Assembly (NCBI GenBank): GCA_009801085.1
Contig: VNWV01000012.1
Coordinates: 62,001 to 126,000, forward strand
Length of the DNA: 64,000 bases
Direction of reading: 5' to 3'
Source: Lasiodiplodia sp. COLG20
Lineage: Eukaryota; Ascomycota; Dothideomycetes; Botryosphaeriales; Botryosphaeriaceae
Positions 13,639 through 25,306 of this stretch are shown in pieces (positions within the stretch are counted from its first letter, which is position 1; each line of letters begins with the position of its first letter). The notes beneath the pieces are model-generated. The model worked only from the letters and a program-made list of their open reading frames with translations. It made no database searches and had not been told where the DNA came from. Made by a program: the position numbers and the translations under genes.

Positions 13639-15817
13639 ATGCCGAAGGAAAACAAGAAGCGCGGTCGCCGCGAGGTGCGCAAGAAGCGCAAGCTCGAGCA
13701 CACTGCCGACGGCGAGGAAAAGCAGCACAAGCGCACCCGTGTGGAGGACCTTGAGAACCAGCTGGACTACGTCGCGCTCGGTGGAGAGGATGCACAAAAT
13801 TTGGGCGAAGAGCAGCAAGCTCCGGATGGTCCTGCCGGCGACATGGTCTTTTACGGCATGCTGGACGAGGAGGAGCAGGAATACTTCAAGCGTGCAGACG
13901 AGCTACTGGAGCTCAACCAATTCGAAGATCCGGAGGCACGCTCCTTGTTCCTAGCCAACGTCTACCGTGAGGCCGACGGCAAGGAACTGAAGCTGGCGAA
14001 CAGCCAGTCTTGCTCCCGGCTAATGGAGCGCCTTATCCAGCTGTCAGACACCAAGCAGCTGAAAAATCTTTTTCAGAAGTTCAGTGGCCAGTAAGTAGCA
14101 CCAGCGCAGTGACTAGACGAGAATGTTCAGCTGACTCTGTAGCTTCCTCAACCTGATCCAACATCGATTCGCCTCCCACTGCTGCGAAGCGCTCTTCATA
14201 CAGTCGGCACCCGTAGTTTCAGAGGAGCTCATACATCCGCCAGAGGACGCCTATATCGACCCGCAAGATGTACAAGTGTCCATGGAGAATCTGTTTCTTT
14301 ATGCCATAAACGAGCTGGAGGGGAATCTCGGGTACCTCATGACGGACAAGTTCGCATCTCACACTCTGCGTGTACTCCTGGTTGTACTGGCTGGCGAGCC
14401 TCTCGAGCGCTCCGCTCACAAATCGCTACTTCACAGCAAAAAGAAGGAAAAGGTCACTGTGGTACAATCCGAGAAGAATGAAAACATTCTGGAAAGCCGA
14501 TCGGTACCTGAATCCTTCATTCAATCCATGGAGAAGATGATCAAGAATAGCGTCGCCGGCTTGGATTCGACGTACCTCCGCGCTCTTGCCACCCACCAGA
14601 CCGGCAACCCGGTGCTACAGCTCCTCGTCAGACTGGAACTCGACAAGTTCGGGAAGCAGCGTGCAAAAGATGAAACTTCGATTATCCGCACCCTGCTTCC
14701 TGACGACCCCATCACAGAAGGCACGGATAGCTACAAGTTCCTCAATGGCTTGATATACGAACCTATCGGATCACGCCTGGTGGAAGCCATCGTCGAGTTT
14801 GCGCCGGGCAAGATGTTCAAGGCACTGTATAAGGAGCTCTTCAAGCAGCGCATGGGCTCTCTCGCACGCAACGAAATTGCCGGCTACGTCGTCACCAAGG
14901 TCCTGGGCCGTTTGAGCAAGGAGGACTTGCAGGACGCAATGGAGCTGATTCTGCCCCAAATCCCGAACATGATGGAGCGGAACAGAACCGTGGTAATCCG
15001 GATCCTCATCGAACGATGCGCGGCACGATCGGTCGATACAGCACCAATTGCGGCGAAACTTGAGACAGCCCTCTCCGGTCCCAACGGATTTGACATTACA
15101 CGATTGCTCCGGCTGGGCGAAGCGGTGACAGGCGACGGCGGCAAAGCCACATCCAACGGGCAGACCGCCGCCAACCCGTCTGGGTCGGATAGCCTGCATG
15201 GGTCCCTTCTGGCTCAGGCAATGCTCACCGTTGATGGCCCACTCAGCGCGCTCGTTTTCGACTCTCTGGCCAGATTGGGAACGCCTCTGGCGTTGAACAT
15301 GGCAAGATCTGCATCACCGAGCCGAGCTCTGCAGGGGGCGCTGACCTCACCGATCGCCACGATCATCTTCCGTCGTAAGATGATCCAGCAGTTTTACGGC
15401 CATATTGGGGAGATGGCGCTGGATCCTTCGGCCTCGCACGTAATTGATGCAATCTGGCAGGGCACACACGGCTTAGCTTTCATCAGAGAGCGCATCGCGG
15501 AAGAACTGGCCGAAAACGAGGCGGCGTTGCGAGAGTCGTTCGTGGGCCGAAAGGTGTGGAGGAACTGGAAGATGGATCTCTACAAGCGGCACCGGTCTGA
15601 GTGGGTGTCTCAGTCGCGCAACAACGCCGGTGACGGCGCGTTCGTTCCGTTTCCGGAGAGCACGGTGGACAAGAAGAAGGGCAAAGGAGCTAAGTCGGGG
15701 ATTGAGGCGGCTCGGGCACGGAAGCTCGCAGCAAAACAAGGCAAAAACAAGGACCGGGAAGGAGACAAGAAGAAGGGCAAGGAGCGAGCGTCGCACAGGG
15801 CCAACGGGAAGGCCTAG
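13639..15817 (+). CDS. nop9: Nop9, Pumilio-repeat nucleolar protein
   Basis: Exons 13639-14090 and 14143-15817 with a 52-nt intron give 708 residues. The N-terminus is very basic ([18 protein letters not shown]) and looks like a nuclear/nucleolar signal. It is followed by an acidic stretch and then helical Pumilio-type repeats through most of the protein, for example the segments around [31 protein letters not shown] and ASHVIDAIW. The C-terminus is again Lys-rich. Nop9 binds pre-18S rRNA and is needed for early 40S processing in yeast. The length is close to the fungal norm. The acceptor chosen is the tag before CTTCCTC, because the upstream cag would run into a stop. The call rests on the combination of basic ends, PUF-like repeats and family recall. 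Confidence 0.9.
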
Positions 15818-16154
15818 AGATCGTACGAGCAGCACGCGGCTGATTAGCAGAGGATGTGGCATGTCTCGTGTCGAGCGTCGGGGTGGCTGCAGACTGGAGG
15901 CCCGTCTGGGCCAAGGGCGGGGCGAGATCGGGGACCCAGATCGGCGGGTTAAGTTTGGCCTTCGGTCGGCGGGAGCGGAGCTGCATGGCGCCATCAGTCG
16001 ACCCCTGCCGAGCGGAAAAGTCAGCACGTAGCACTCCGATTCCGTCATATCGAACTTTTTTTGCTTATTGCGCCTGCCGACAAACACCCCACCTGCGCGC
16101 GTCTGCAATTCATTAAATCTAATCTGCGCATCATCCGGGTTTCAAGTCTGCATC
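15818..16154. other. Intergenic spacer, nop9 to decarboxylase
   Basis: About 340 bp hold the 3' region of nop9 and the promoter of the downstream decarboxylase. I see no gene, repeat or clear promoter box. Confidence 0.5.
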
Positions 16155-17932
16155 ATGACCATCAACGGCACAAACGGCGCAACCAACGGTGCAGCGCACC
16201 CTGTCACCGTCGATGCTTTGCCCTCGAGGGCTGACGAAGTTGCCGAGGTCCGCGCTCCCCCGATATTGCTTCTGTTGCACAAGCACTGACTAGTCTTCTC
16301 CACGCAGCTGCTCGACGCCGTGCAGAACTTGCTGATCCCCTTTATTCGCGCCGCTGACGAAGATGCTGCCATCAAGCCCACCGGCCGTGGCCTGACAATT
16401 GACGGCAGCGAGCCGCGCACCGTGCTTGTCGAGTCGCACCCGCCGAAGAAGCTTGAGTCGCTCCTTAATTTACAATTACCGGAAAATGGCGTTGGGAAGG
16501 AGGGTTTGCTTGATGTTGTGCAACGCATCCTTCAGTACTCGGTCAACACATGGGACCAGGGTTTTATGGACAAACTCTACGCCTCCACGAATGCTGTACG
16601 TAGGGTAGATGCTGCAGAGGAAACCTGCAGTAGTAACCAAATCAAACAATTTGCTGATACGAATTTGTACCCCTCAGGTCGGTGTCGCGTCTGAACTGAT
16701 TCTCGCAGTCCTCAACACCAATGTAATGCTCACCAAATAAATCGGCCTCCTGATATCCCCTGCTAAACGCACACACGTAGGTTCATGTTTACCAAGTCTC
16801 ACCTGCCCTTGCCCTCATCGAGAAGCATACGACCACCCAGCTTGCTCACCTCTTCGGGTTCAACGGGCCGTACGCCGGCGGTATCTCGCAGCCGGGCGGC
16901 TCAGCTTCCAACGCCACTTCGGTCGTCGTGGCACGTAACACTCTGTACCCGGAGACCAAGCGCAGTGGCATCCACGGCTCGGATCGGCGCTTCGTCCTGT
17001 TCACGTCGGCCCACGGGCACTACAGCCTGGAGAAGGCGGCGCAGATGTTCGGGTTCGGCAGTGACGCGGTGCGGGCGGTGCCGGTGGACGGCGACGGGCG
17101 GATGGACGTGGCGGAGCTGGAGAAGCTGGTGGCGGCGGCCAAGGCGGGCGGCGAGACGCCCTTCTACGTCAACGCGACGGCGGGCACGACGGTCATGGGC
17201 TCGTTCGACCCGATCGACGGCATCGCCGACGTGTGCGCGCGCCACGGCCTGTGGCTGCACGTCGACGGCAGCTGGGGCGGGCCGGTCGCCTTCAACGCCG
17301 ACGTGCGCCGGGAGCGGCTGCGCGGCGTCGAGCGCGCCGACAGCGTCGCCTTCACGCCGCACAAGATGCTCGGCGTGCCCGTGACGTGCAGCTTCCTGCT
17401 CGCGAAGGACCTGCGCCACGTCCGCAAGGCCATGACCCTGCCCGCCGGCTACCTCTTCCACAACGAGGACGAGCTCGAGGACACCAACGCGCTGTATGAC
17501 CTCGCCGACTTCACGCCCCAGTGCGGCCGCAAGGGCGAGGCGCTGAAGCTGTTCCTGGCCTGGCTGAGCGCCGGCTCGGCGGGCTTCTCGGACCGCATCG
17601 GGACTGCCTTCGAGCGCGGAGAGCTGCTGTACTCGCTGCTGGCAAAGTCGTCGAATATCTCCCTCGTAAGCAAGAGCCCCCTGCCTTGCTTGCAGGTCTG
17701 CTTTTACTATGCCCCTAGCGGCCAGCTTGCCGCGGATTCGGCGACCAACAGCAAGAGGACGGAGGAGATTGCCAGGAGGCTAATCAAGAGGGGCTGGATG
17801 GTGGATTTTGCGCCTGGAGAGAAGGGCAAGTTTTTCAGAGTCGTGGTCAATGGAGAGACCAGGGTGGGAACGGTCGAAGGGCTGGTCAAGGCGGTGGAGG
17901 AGGTGGGTGCAGAGGTTGTTGCGGAAGAGTAA
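16155..17932 (+). CDS. PLP-dependent group II decarboxylase (glutamate/cysteine sulfinate decarboxylase type)
   Basis: Exons 16155-16247, 16308-16595, 16678-16722 and 16781-17932 give 525 residues. The third exon encodes only 15 residues (VGVASELILAVLNTN). The PLP lysine is in the SVAFTPHKMLGVP motif (about K337), and the aspartate that contacts the PLP ring nitrogen is in WLHVDGSWGG (about residue 303). The N-terminal NTWDQGFMDKLYAST segment is typical of group II amino-acid decarboxylases. Such enzymes remove CO2 from acidic amino acids (glutamate, aspartate or cysteine sulfinate) in the cytosol. The sequence does not fix the substrate. The first donor is gtccgc, weak but in phase. A short segment near residue 445 (SLVSKSPLPCLQ) is kept as coding because it is open and in frame. 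Confidence 0.88.
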
Positions 17933-18688
17933 GATTGCGGGGATGGAAAGAGTTGGGAAACGTTTATGGAATGGTCCGAGAGGGGTATACGAATGCAGAT
18001 ATGGGCGGCTTCTTTTGCAGCGACTTTGGATCACTCGTTCCTGGCACCGTATTGCTAGATGCCTAGATCAGATAGACCGTAAGTCTTTGTATAGATGAAC
18101 TACGGTACATGTTTACTTTTTACAGAGCAGCGTCTTCTGCCCATATACCAGAGTTGTTTCTTCGAGAATATATGGTGGTACAGAGGTAAACCCCTGTGGA
18201 TTTTGATAAGCGCCAGGTAACTGGTTGGCGGCGGGCATCTCGCAACGATTTGCCTGGAAGAAATCAGCAAATTACGCAACACTTTCAACTCAGGGCCAAA
18301 TTACCTCCGGATAGAAATCTATCACGGGAATACATCAAAGCTCCATCCGTTCATGCGGACAATCCTTCACATTTTGTTGGTCACGCCTCATCGAATGGTC
18401 ATCTGATTGGGCCGGCCGGCCTCAGGACAAATAAACGACCGAGATACGAGCTTGGGCCCCGATTGCGGATCTCTCAAAACCCTCTCACCCACTCGCCGCA
18501 TATCTTATCAATCACCCGCATCTCAATACACATCAATATACCTATTCCGGGCCACACGTCAGCTCGCGACTCATGGCTGTGCAACTTACCTGAACCAGCT
18601 CTCTGTGAAACAACACTCCCATCCGACTCCTACCATTTACTCGACGCGTTCCTCGCCGGAACGTCGTCGTCGTCGGCCCCCCGCAGCC
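17933..18688. other. Intergenic region, decarboxylase to ferric reductase
   Basis: This spacer holds the decarboxylase 3' region and the ferric reductase promoter and leader. Several frames are open upstream of the chosen ATG, but they lack a signal peptide or family similarity. I found no clear binding site for an iron-responsive GATA factor. Confidence 0.4.
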
Positions 18689-21600
18689 ATGAGGCTTCCC
18701 CGCGGCGTTCCGTCAGCATCGTCCAGGCGATCCCGCAGCAGTTCGCCACCGCTGGCGATGTTGGTTCTACTGCTGCTATCATGCCTCGCCCCCGCCGTCC
18801 TGGCAGAAGACCTCATGCCGCCCGATCAAATGTGCGTGCAGGCCATCTTCATGGGCTACAACTCGCTCAGCTTCGCCGAAGGCGCGTCGCCGCCGCCGCC
18901 GCCGGAAACCAAGGCCTCTGATGACGACGACGATACGGTCGAAGTGCAGGGTGGCGCGAATTTCTGTCGGAATAAGCTTAAACAGACGTCTATTTACGCC
19001 GCCGCCAAGGTGCACTGCGCGGCTTCGGACGCGGAGGAGGACTTCACGCCTATCGTCGAGATGCTGCAGGAGCACTGCCGGAAGTGGGGCGGTGGTGGGG
19101 AACTGATGCCTGTGCCGGAGTTGGTGAAACAGAGGTCTGTGAAGGAGTTGAGGGAGGGGTTGAGGCCGGTGGAGTTTGAGGAGGTGCCGAGGGGAGAGGT
19201 GTTGGATGAGGTGGTGATGATGTCGGATGCGTTTTACAAGAGATGCTTTGAGACGATTGTGAGTCGACAATAACCAACTTCTGCGCTTTCTACTGGGGAA
19301 GGCCGTGGGAAAATCGATGGTGCTGACTGAAGCGCAGTTTTCGTGGCGGTATACCATGTGGGCACATAAAAGAGGCGGGTATGTTGATTTTCTTTCCTTT
19401 ATTCCCTCCTTCATACGCTATCTGGAGAAGCCTACTGACTGATGTGGAAGAACTATGATGTATGAGTTCTGGGGCATTGTATGTCTTGTCGCCATGGCAG
19501 GCCAAGTCTACCATCACTTCCTCAGGGACCGCGTATTCCGACTTTCCCGTGGCGCTCGCAAAGCGTTTGCGTTTTCTATTTTCCAACCCATTCTAGAACG
19601 TGTGGAGCGCTGGACGCCCGAGAGCCTAACATATGAACGTGTTCCTGGCGTTATTGCAACAGAGAAGGACTCGAGGTCATGCTTTCACTTCAAGTTTTTC
19701 CCTGTAGGAGAGACAATAGTAATTTGGGCATACTGGATTTTCAGTATCACTCTCAACCTTACCAACTATCGATTCTACAACGAGAGTATATAGTGGGTCC
19801 TTCACTGTCCCCACAACTTCCAGTGCTAACTATAATGCAGTTTTCCCGAGATGCCAGGCCAGGTAGGAAGATATTCTGCTGACCGTACTGGTATCCTCTC
19901 CTACGCGAACTTGCCAATCTTGTGGCTGTTTTCCGGCAGAAACAACATCTTCATGTGGGCAACTGGCTGGAAATTTCCTACCTTCATCCGCTTTCACCTG
20001 CATGTTGCTTGGATAGCCACCTTGGAAGCTATCGCTCACTCCTTTCTGTATACGGCTCTCACTGTCAACAGTACATGATCCAAGCTCGAACTAAAGAAAC
20101 ATAGTTACTGACTCGCATGATAGGTGGCATATTTTGGGATTGGATGAAGGCTGATTGGTTCTTTGTTGGCGTCATTGTAAGTCCATTCACGTATTAATGA
20201 TACTAATACGAACCAGAGTTGATTCTTGTTTCCAGGCAACGTTCGTAATGACGCTGCTCCTCATACTTTCCACTCCGGTATGGCTTAGAGAACGATACTA
20301 CGAGCTGTTCATAGACAGCCATGTTGTGTCTTCTCTCGTGGTAATAGTTGGTCTCTTCGTGTAAGTCACCGCCAGCACAGTGTTCCGGAATACTTCCTAA
20401 TTTCTCCTGCCCTTTAAGCCACACTAGCGTCTTCAACCATGAATACGACTGGTACCTTTGGATTCCAGCCGTACTATGGATGGTGGACCGCTCGCTCCGC
20501 CTGGTTCGCATCATTTTCTTCAACATCGGCTTTAACCGCCGCCGCATCTGCTGTACTACTACGTCGGCCACATATGACCATTCATCCAACATCATCACAC
20601 TTGAAATCATCCCAGGACCCAACATTGCGCCTCCTCGGCCAGGCCAATATTACTTTCTCTACCAACCATTCTCCCTCCGCGGCTACGAGAATCATCCTAT
20701 GACACTTGGGACGTGGCGACGGCACGGGGCAGATTCTTCAAACACCAGCAGAGAAGGCTACCCTCTTACCCCCACCACATCGTCTCCGCCCTCAATTCAC
20801 GATGATGAAGAAGACGCAGGGCCACTCCACCCATGTACTAGTACTCAACCTCTTCTGTCCTCCAGCAACTCCTCCCCTTCTACCTCGCCCACTCGCCTCC
20901 ATGCCCGACCATTCCCATCAGTAAGCACATCCAATAAAGCCCCTACAACATTGACATTCTGGATCCGGCCCTACGACGGCTGGACGCGCCGGCTGCGCGA
21001 CCAATGCATCGCACACGACCGCAAAGTTAGACGACCGTCATCAGACTCCTCAGACGCGCGCCGCAGCAGCAGGACGGCGGTATGCCATCCGCTCATCCTC
21101 CTCGAGGGACCATACGGCGCGACGCATACCTTGCCCGGGGCGTACGATGCGACCATCCTCATTGCCGGCGGCTCGGGCATCAGCGCCGCGGTACCGTACT
21201 TGCGGGAATACTCGCGCCATCTTGCCCCATCTTCGCAAGCAAGTGGTGCAGAAGAAGAGGTGGCCGATGAGACGGCGGATGTAGAAGAGCGCGGGGAAGG
21301 AGCGAGAAGAGGAGGAAGAGGAGGTCGGACGGAGAAGCCTATCGTGCAGCTCGTCTGGGCGGCCCGCGAGGAGAAGTTCATCCGGGATGTGGCGGCGCGT
21401 GAACTGCGTAAGGGTTTGGCTCGCGAGGACTTCGTAGCGAAGCTTTACTGCACGGCGTCGGTGCCGGACGCGGTTGCGCGGAGAGATGGTGGAGCGCGGG
21501 ATGAGGAGCTGGAAGTAAATCCTGGGAGGCCGGACGTCAGGACCATCATCGCTGAGGCTGCGCAGAACGTATGTGAGGCGAAGCTGAGGGCAAGTGGCAA

Positions 21601-21733
21601 GGGTAGAGGCAAGGTGGCCGTGCTGCTGTGCGGACCGCCGGCTATGGCGAAGGGTGTGGAAGCGGCGGTGAAGGGGGTGGCGGAGGAGTTTGATTGTTGG
21701 GTGGATTATTTTGATGAGGTGTTTACTTGGTAA
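18689..21733 (+). CDS. Ferric reductase, FRE-type transmembrane NADPH oxidoreductase
   Basis: Seven exons: 18689-19258, 19338-19378, 19451-19792, 19841-20070, 20124-20176, 20236-20360 and 20419-21733, giving 891 residues. A hydrophobic signal segment ([18 protein letters not shown]) precedes a Cys-containing outer domain. Several membrane helices follow. Two histidine pairs suited to bis-haem binding are visible: [18 protein letters not shown] and [16 protein letters not shown], each with H-x13-H spacing. The second pair is complete only if exon 7 starts at 20419. The FAD-binding motif is HPMTLG. The NADPH side shows [10 protein letters not shown] and the C-terminal CGPPAMAKG. Between the two nucleotide sites lies a long Ser/Thr/Pro- and charge-rich insert. 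The enzyme would reduce ferric (or cupric) ions at the plasma membrane for uptake. No permease or multicopper oxidase partner lies beside it. Confidence 0.88.
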
Positions 21734-22889
21734 AGGGAGTTGAATGATTTGTGTATATATGTTCCATACTGCCAAAGTAGATTATAGAGATGGATGCATT
21801 TTGGGAATAGAAACGGATCATTTGCCAATTGCATATCGATGGTGACTGGATTTAGCCGTTCTAGTGTAGATAGTCTTCCGAAGCAGTTTCATCTACATTT
21901 GTAGTAGCAGCTCAACTGGAGCACCTTTCTTATGGGCACCTGCAATTCTGACCCCCTCGAAATATCACTCATTCACATTTATCACTCGTGAACTTTGAAG
22001 GTTACAGAGAGAGGTCTAAGAGAATTACCACTCGCAAAATTATTAGCATAACCCACTGGTCCGTAAATCACTAACCGTGTAATTACTAACCGTACGATTA
22101 CTAACTATACAATTACTAACAACACGGCTACCTCTACCACCAACGTAGGCACCTACCGATATAGGAACCTACCATCAGCATGAGTAACTACTAACAACGC
22201 GGGTAGCTAGCAGCACTTCGTCTTTTCCGAAAGGGAAATGTAGCCGACGCATGCTCAGTCCCGATTAACATTACAATGATTCTCACAACTAAAAGCACAG
22301 CTGTGGAGTCTAAGAGATAGAAGCTCCTCGAACCCTCCCAACTTCGCATTTTTCTACCTCATACGTACTCTAGTCCCACCATATAGGGCGTACTTGTCGT
22401 TTCGATGTCACGAATAGGGCGTAGTCTAGCACCGAGTCTCCGAGGAATGGCCGGACCCCGCCAAATAAAAGCGCACGTGAAGCGCGCCCACAACCACACT
22501 TCCAAGTGGACCACATACTCCGGCGCAGCATTCCCACAACTACACCCTGGTCAGTGTTCCCTCCATGCGCCACCCTGACAACACCCATCCATTCGGAGAA
22601 AGTGACTAGACTACTGACTCGGCCGGCTTCACGGTCAGCACAGTCATCTGCACTTGCCGAGGACATTTTGATGTTTTTTCCTTTTCCGATCATCCCACAT
22701 GGTTCTACCAACAATCGTCATTGACACTGACGTCTTTCTGCCATCAACCACAGCCCATCCACTCACTCCGAACTTCTGATTGGTCCAAATCACCATCTCT
22801 CATTTCCCAATCCGGAGGGCTAAACTAGAGAAAAAGCGAAGAAACAAAAATTCATCAAGGGAAGAGCAACACCAAAAAAAGAAACAGAA
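21734..22889. other. Intergenic region with a short tandem repeat
   Basis: This is the spacer between the ferric reductase and the spt10-like gene. It is relatively AT-rich and carries the 15-bp tandem array listed separately. The last 80 bp before the next ATG are A-rich, typical of a fungal leader. No credible ORF is present. Confidence 0.45.
22071..22130. repeat. 15-bp tandem repeat, four diverged copies
   Basis: Copies at 22071-22085, 22086-22100, 22101-22115 and 22116-22130 read ctaaccgtgtaatta, ctaaccgtacgatta, ctaactatacaatta and ctaacaacacggcta. The ctaac start and -tta/-cta end are kept while the middle varies. It is intergenic. Confidence 0.75.
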
Positions 22890-25040
22890 ATGCCCGCAAT
22901 GATAGACGACCCGGCCTCACCGGCCATCTTCCGGCGATCGGGTGCAGCGCCCTACCCGCAGCCCGGCGACCCGCTGCCCTCGTCCATCCAGCCGCGCAGC
23001 CTCGTCCTGCGCGACCGCACCACCAAAGCGACGCTGATCCCCTTCTCGGCGCCGTCGCAGGTCCCGCTCTCGCTGCTCGACTACCTGCGTCAGCAGCTGA
23101 ACCGCGAAATCGAAAAGGGCGACACCTACCCCATGATCGACAACTTCACCTTCGAGGCCTTCGGCCCGTACTGGTTCCAGAACTTCGGCGCCGTCATGCT
23201 CCTGGGTGACATCGCCGGCGGCGCCGACGAGATGCGCCGCATGGAGGAGCAGGAGGGCGGCGTCAATTGGGAGAAGCAGTGTCTGGGCAGCTTTTACATC
23301 AAGCCCAACTACCCCGGCCGCTCTAGTCACGTGTGCAATGGCGGCTTCCTCGTCACCGACGGCGCTAGGAATCGCGGTGTGGGAAGGCTGATGGGTGAGT
23401 GCTATCTGGAGTGGGCGCCGCTGCTGGTAAGTTTTTGTCTTTCCTTGGTTCCGTCGCACACACTGCCTCTCGGTCAGGGGCAAGGGAAAAGCAATAAAGT
23501 GCTCCTGCGAGCATAAGTGATCCCTTTCCCCACATGCGTGTACTCTTCTCCTTTCGCAGATAAGTGTCTGATCATCGCGCCCCTCCTCCCCCACTCCGGG
23601 GGTGCGCGCGGCGAAAATGAACAGGGCTACACCTACTCCGTTTTCAACCTCGTCTACGAGACCAACGTCGCTTCGTGCCGCATCTGGGACGCGCTGGGCT
23701 TCAAGCGCATCGGGCGGGTCCCCGGCTGCGGCAACCTCGCCACCCAGCCCGAGGGCCACTTCGTCGACGCCATCATCTACGGCCGCCACCTGGGCTACAA
23801 GAAGGAGGACGCCGACGACGAGCGGCGCTTCGAGAGGATCAAGTATTACCTCAAGACCGGCAAGTATCCAGGCGACGCTGATTCCGCGGAAAAGAACAGA
23901 CTCCGCGCCGCGGTGAGGAACTACACTCTCGTCGAGAGTGGCGGCGGCAAGAATGGCACTACCGGTGTTGATGGTGGCGATGGAAGTGGCGGTGGTGGCG
24001 GCGGCCACGGCGGAGGAGATGGTATCTCTGGTGGAGGGGACAAGCTGATGCTGGGAGACAAGGAGGTCATCTCCGAGCCGCGCATGCAGTACGAAATCGC
24101 GCGGCGGTACCACCGCCAGAATAAGGACACGCATGCGGGCATCAACAAGACCACCGCCACCGTGTCGGAGAAATACCATTGGAACCGGATCAAGACAACC
24201 GTCACCGAAGTGATTGAGAACTGCACCGAGTGCAATGAGAAGCTGAAGAAGAAGTCTCTGAAAGCCGCGGCCGCGGCCGCAGCCAACAACAATAATCATG
24301 GTGGCGGCGGCGGCGGAAACGGAGGCGCGCGCAAGATCAGCGGCAGTGAAATGTCCGCCGCCGCCGGCATCGCGAATGCGTCGTCGCTGTCCCAGTCGTC
24401 GTCTTCAGAAAATCTGCTGCTGGCTTCTTCCGCCTCAAGTGCACCAACGCCCACGCCGGCTGTGCCACCACCGGAGTTCGTATTCCAACATGAATTTGCT
24501 GTAGTAGACGGGTCCTCGGCCGCCGGGAGCGCCGCAGCCACTCCGCGCGCTTCTCCGTCCGTATCTGAAATGCACTACGGTGACGACGACATGGCGCTTG
24601 ATCCACACAACATCGCCATGCTGAGCTCTGCCGTGCAAAATCTGGGGAGTTCCGTAGACGGCGTCGGCGGGGCCGGCGGCCCTTCTTCTTCATCATCATC
24701 CGTCGGCGGCGTCCCTCATCAGCCATTCCAGTCTCCTCCGTTGCATCAATCGTCTTTCGGTGAAAGTTTCAGTGACCCGTACCACCACCACCATCACCCG
24801 GACGGCCTGGCCACGTCGATAGACCCTGCAAGCTTGCAGCAATATCATCATCACCATCATGATCAGCACCCTGTGACGCATCAGCAATATCTTTCGCCAT
24901 ACCAGCCGCTTGCGGACGGCGCGGGCCACTTTGGTTCTCCATCGCAGCACCATTTGGGTCAAGGATTCCTGGATGAGGATGGCGTAATAATAGATGGCGA
25001 TTCTTCAGATACCCAACAACAGCCTTTCGGTGCTTCGTGA
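22890..25040 (+). CDS. spt10: Spt10-like GNAT acetyltransferase with HHCC zinc finger
   Basis: Exons 22890-23426 and 23625-25040 with a 198-nt intron give 650 residues. Residues about 60-235 form a GNAT-type fold (CLGSFYIKPNYPGRSSHVCN, then GVGRLMGECYLEWAP, then GYTYSVFNLVYETN after the intron). Around residues 340-383 is an integrase-type HHCC zinc-binding module: paired His near YHRQ and THAG, a YHWNRI segment, and CTECNEK. Yeast Spt10 has this same unusual pairing; there the finger binds upstream elements of the histone genes and the acetyltransferase domain aids their activation. The C-terminal 250 residues are low complexity, rich in Ser, Gly and Gln, with two His runs (YHHHHH). The splice restores the family sequence APLL-GYTYSVFN. 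The Spt10 assignment rests on the domain pair; histone-gene control here is inference. Confidence 0.82.
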
Positions 25041-25306
25041 GCGTTGTGTGTTGTTTCTTGAAGCTGATCGTGCTCGCGCGAAAGCGTCTAATCTTGCATT
25101 TCTGTGGCGTTCGGGAACGGTCTCTGCCTGAGGGCGTCGAGCTTTTCCCCCTTTCACTGAGCAGATAATTTATAATAATTTCTTGTAGTTAGCAAATTCA
25201 TTCTCTCGGTTACGCCCTTCTAGATAGGGCTGAAACGGCTGGACCACTGGTTCTCTCAGCTCGCTCTTTTGGGAAATAATCAATTTGATACCTGATCACT
25301 GCTGCA
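25041..25306. other. 3' region of the spt10-like gene
   Basis: AT-rich DNA downstream of the spt10 stop, with several aataat/aataa-like signals around 25165-25290. No gene is visible. Confidence 0.4.

Noticed and set aside
20419..20430. Later acceptor for ferric reductase exon 7 (start at 20428)
   Set aside because: It is in frame but deletes the second haem-ligand histidine; starting at 20419 restores the H-x13-H spacing.
22917..24299. Minus-strand ORF of 460 codons
   Set aside because: It is the antisense of the spt10-like gene and reads through its intron.
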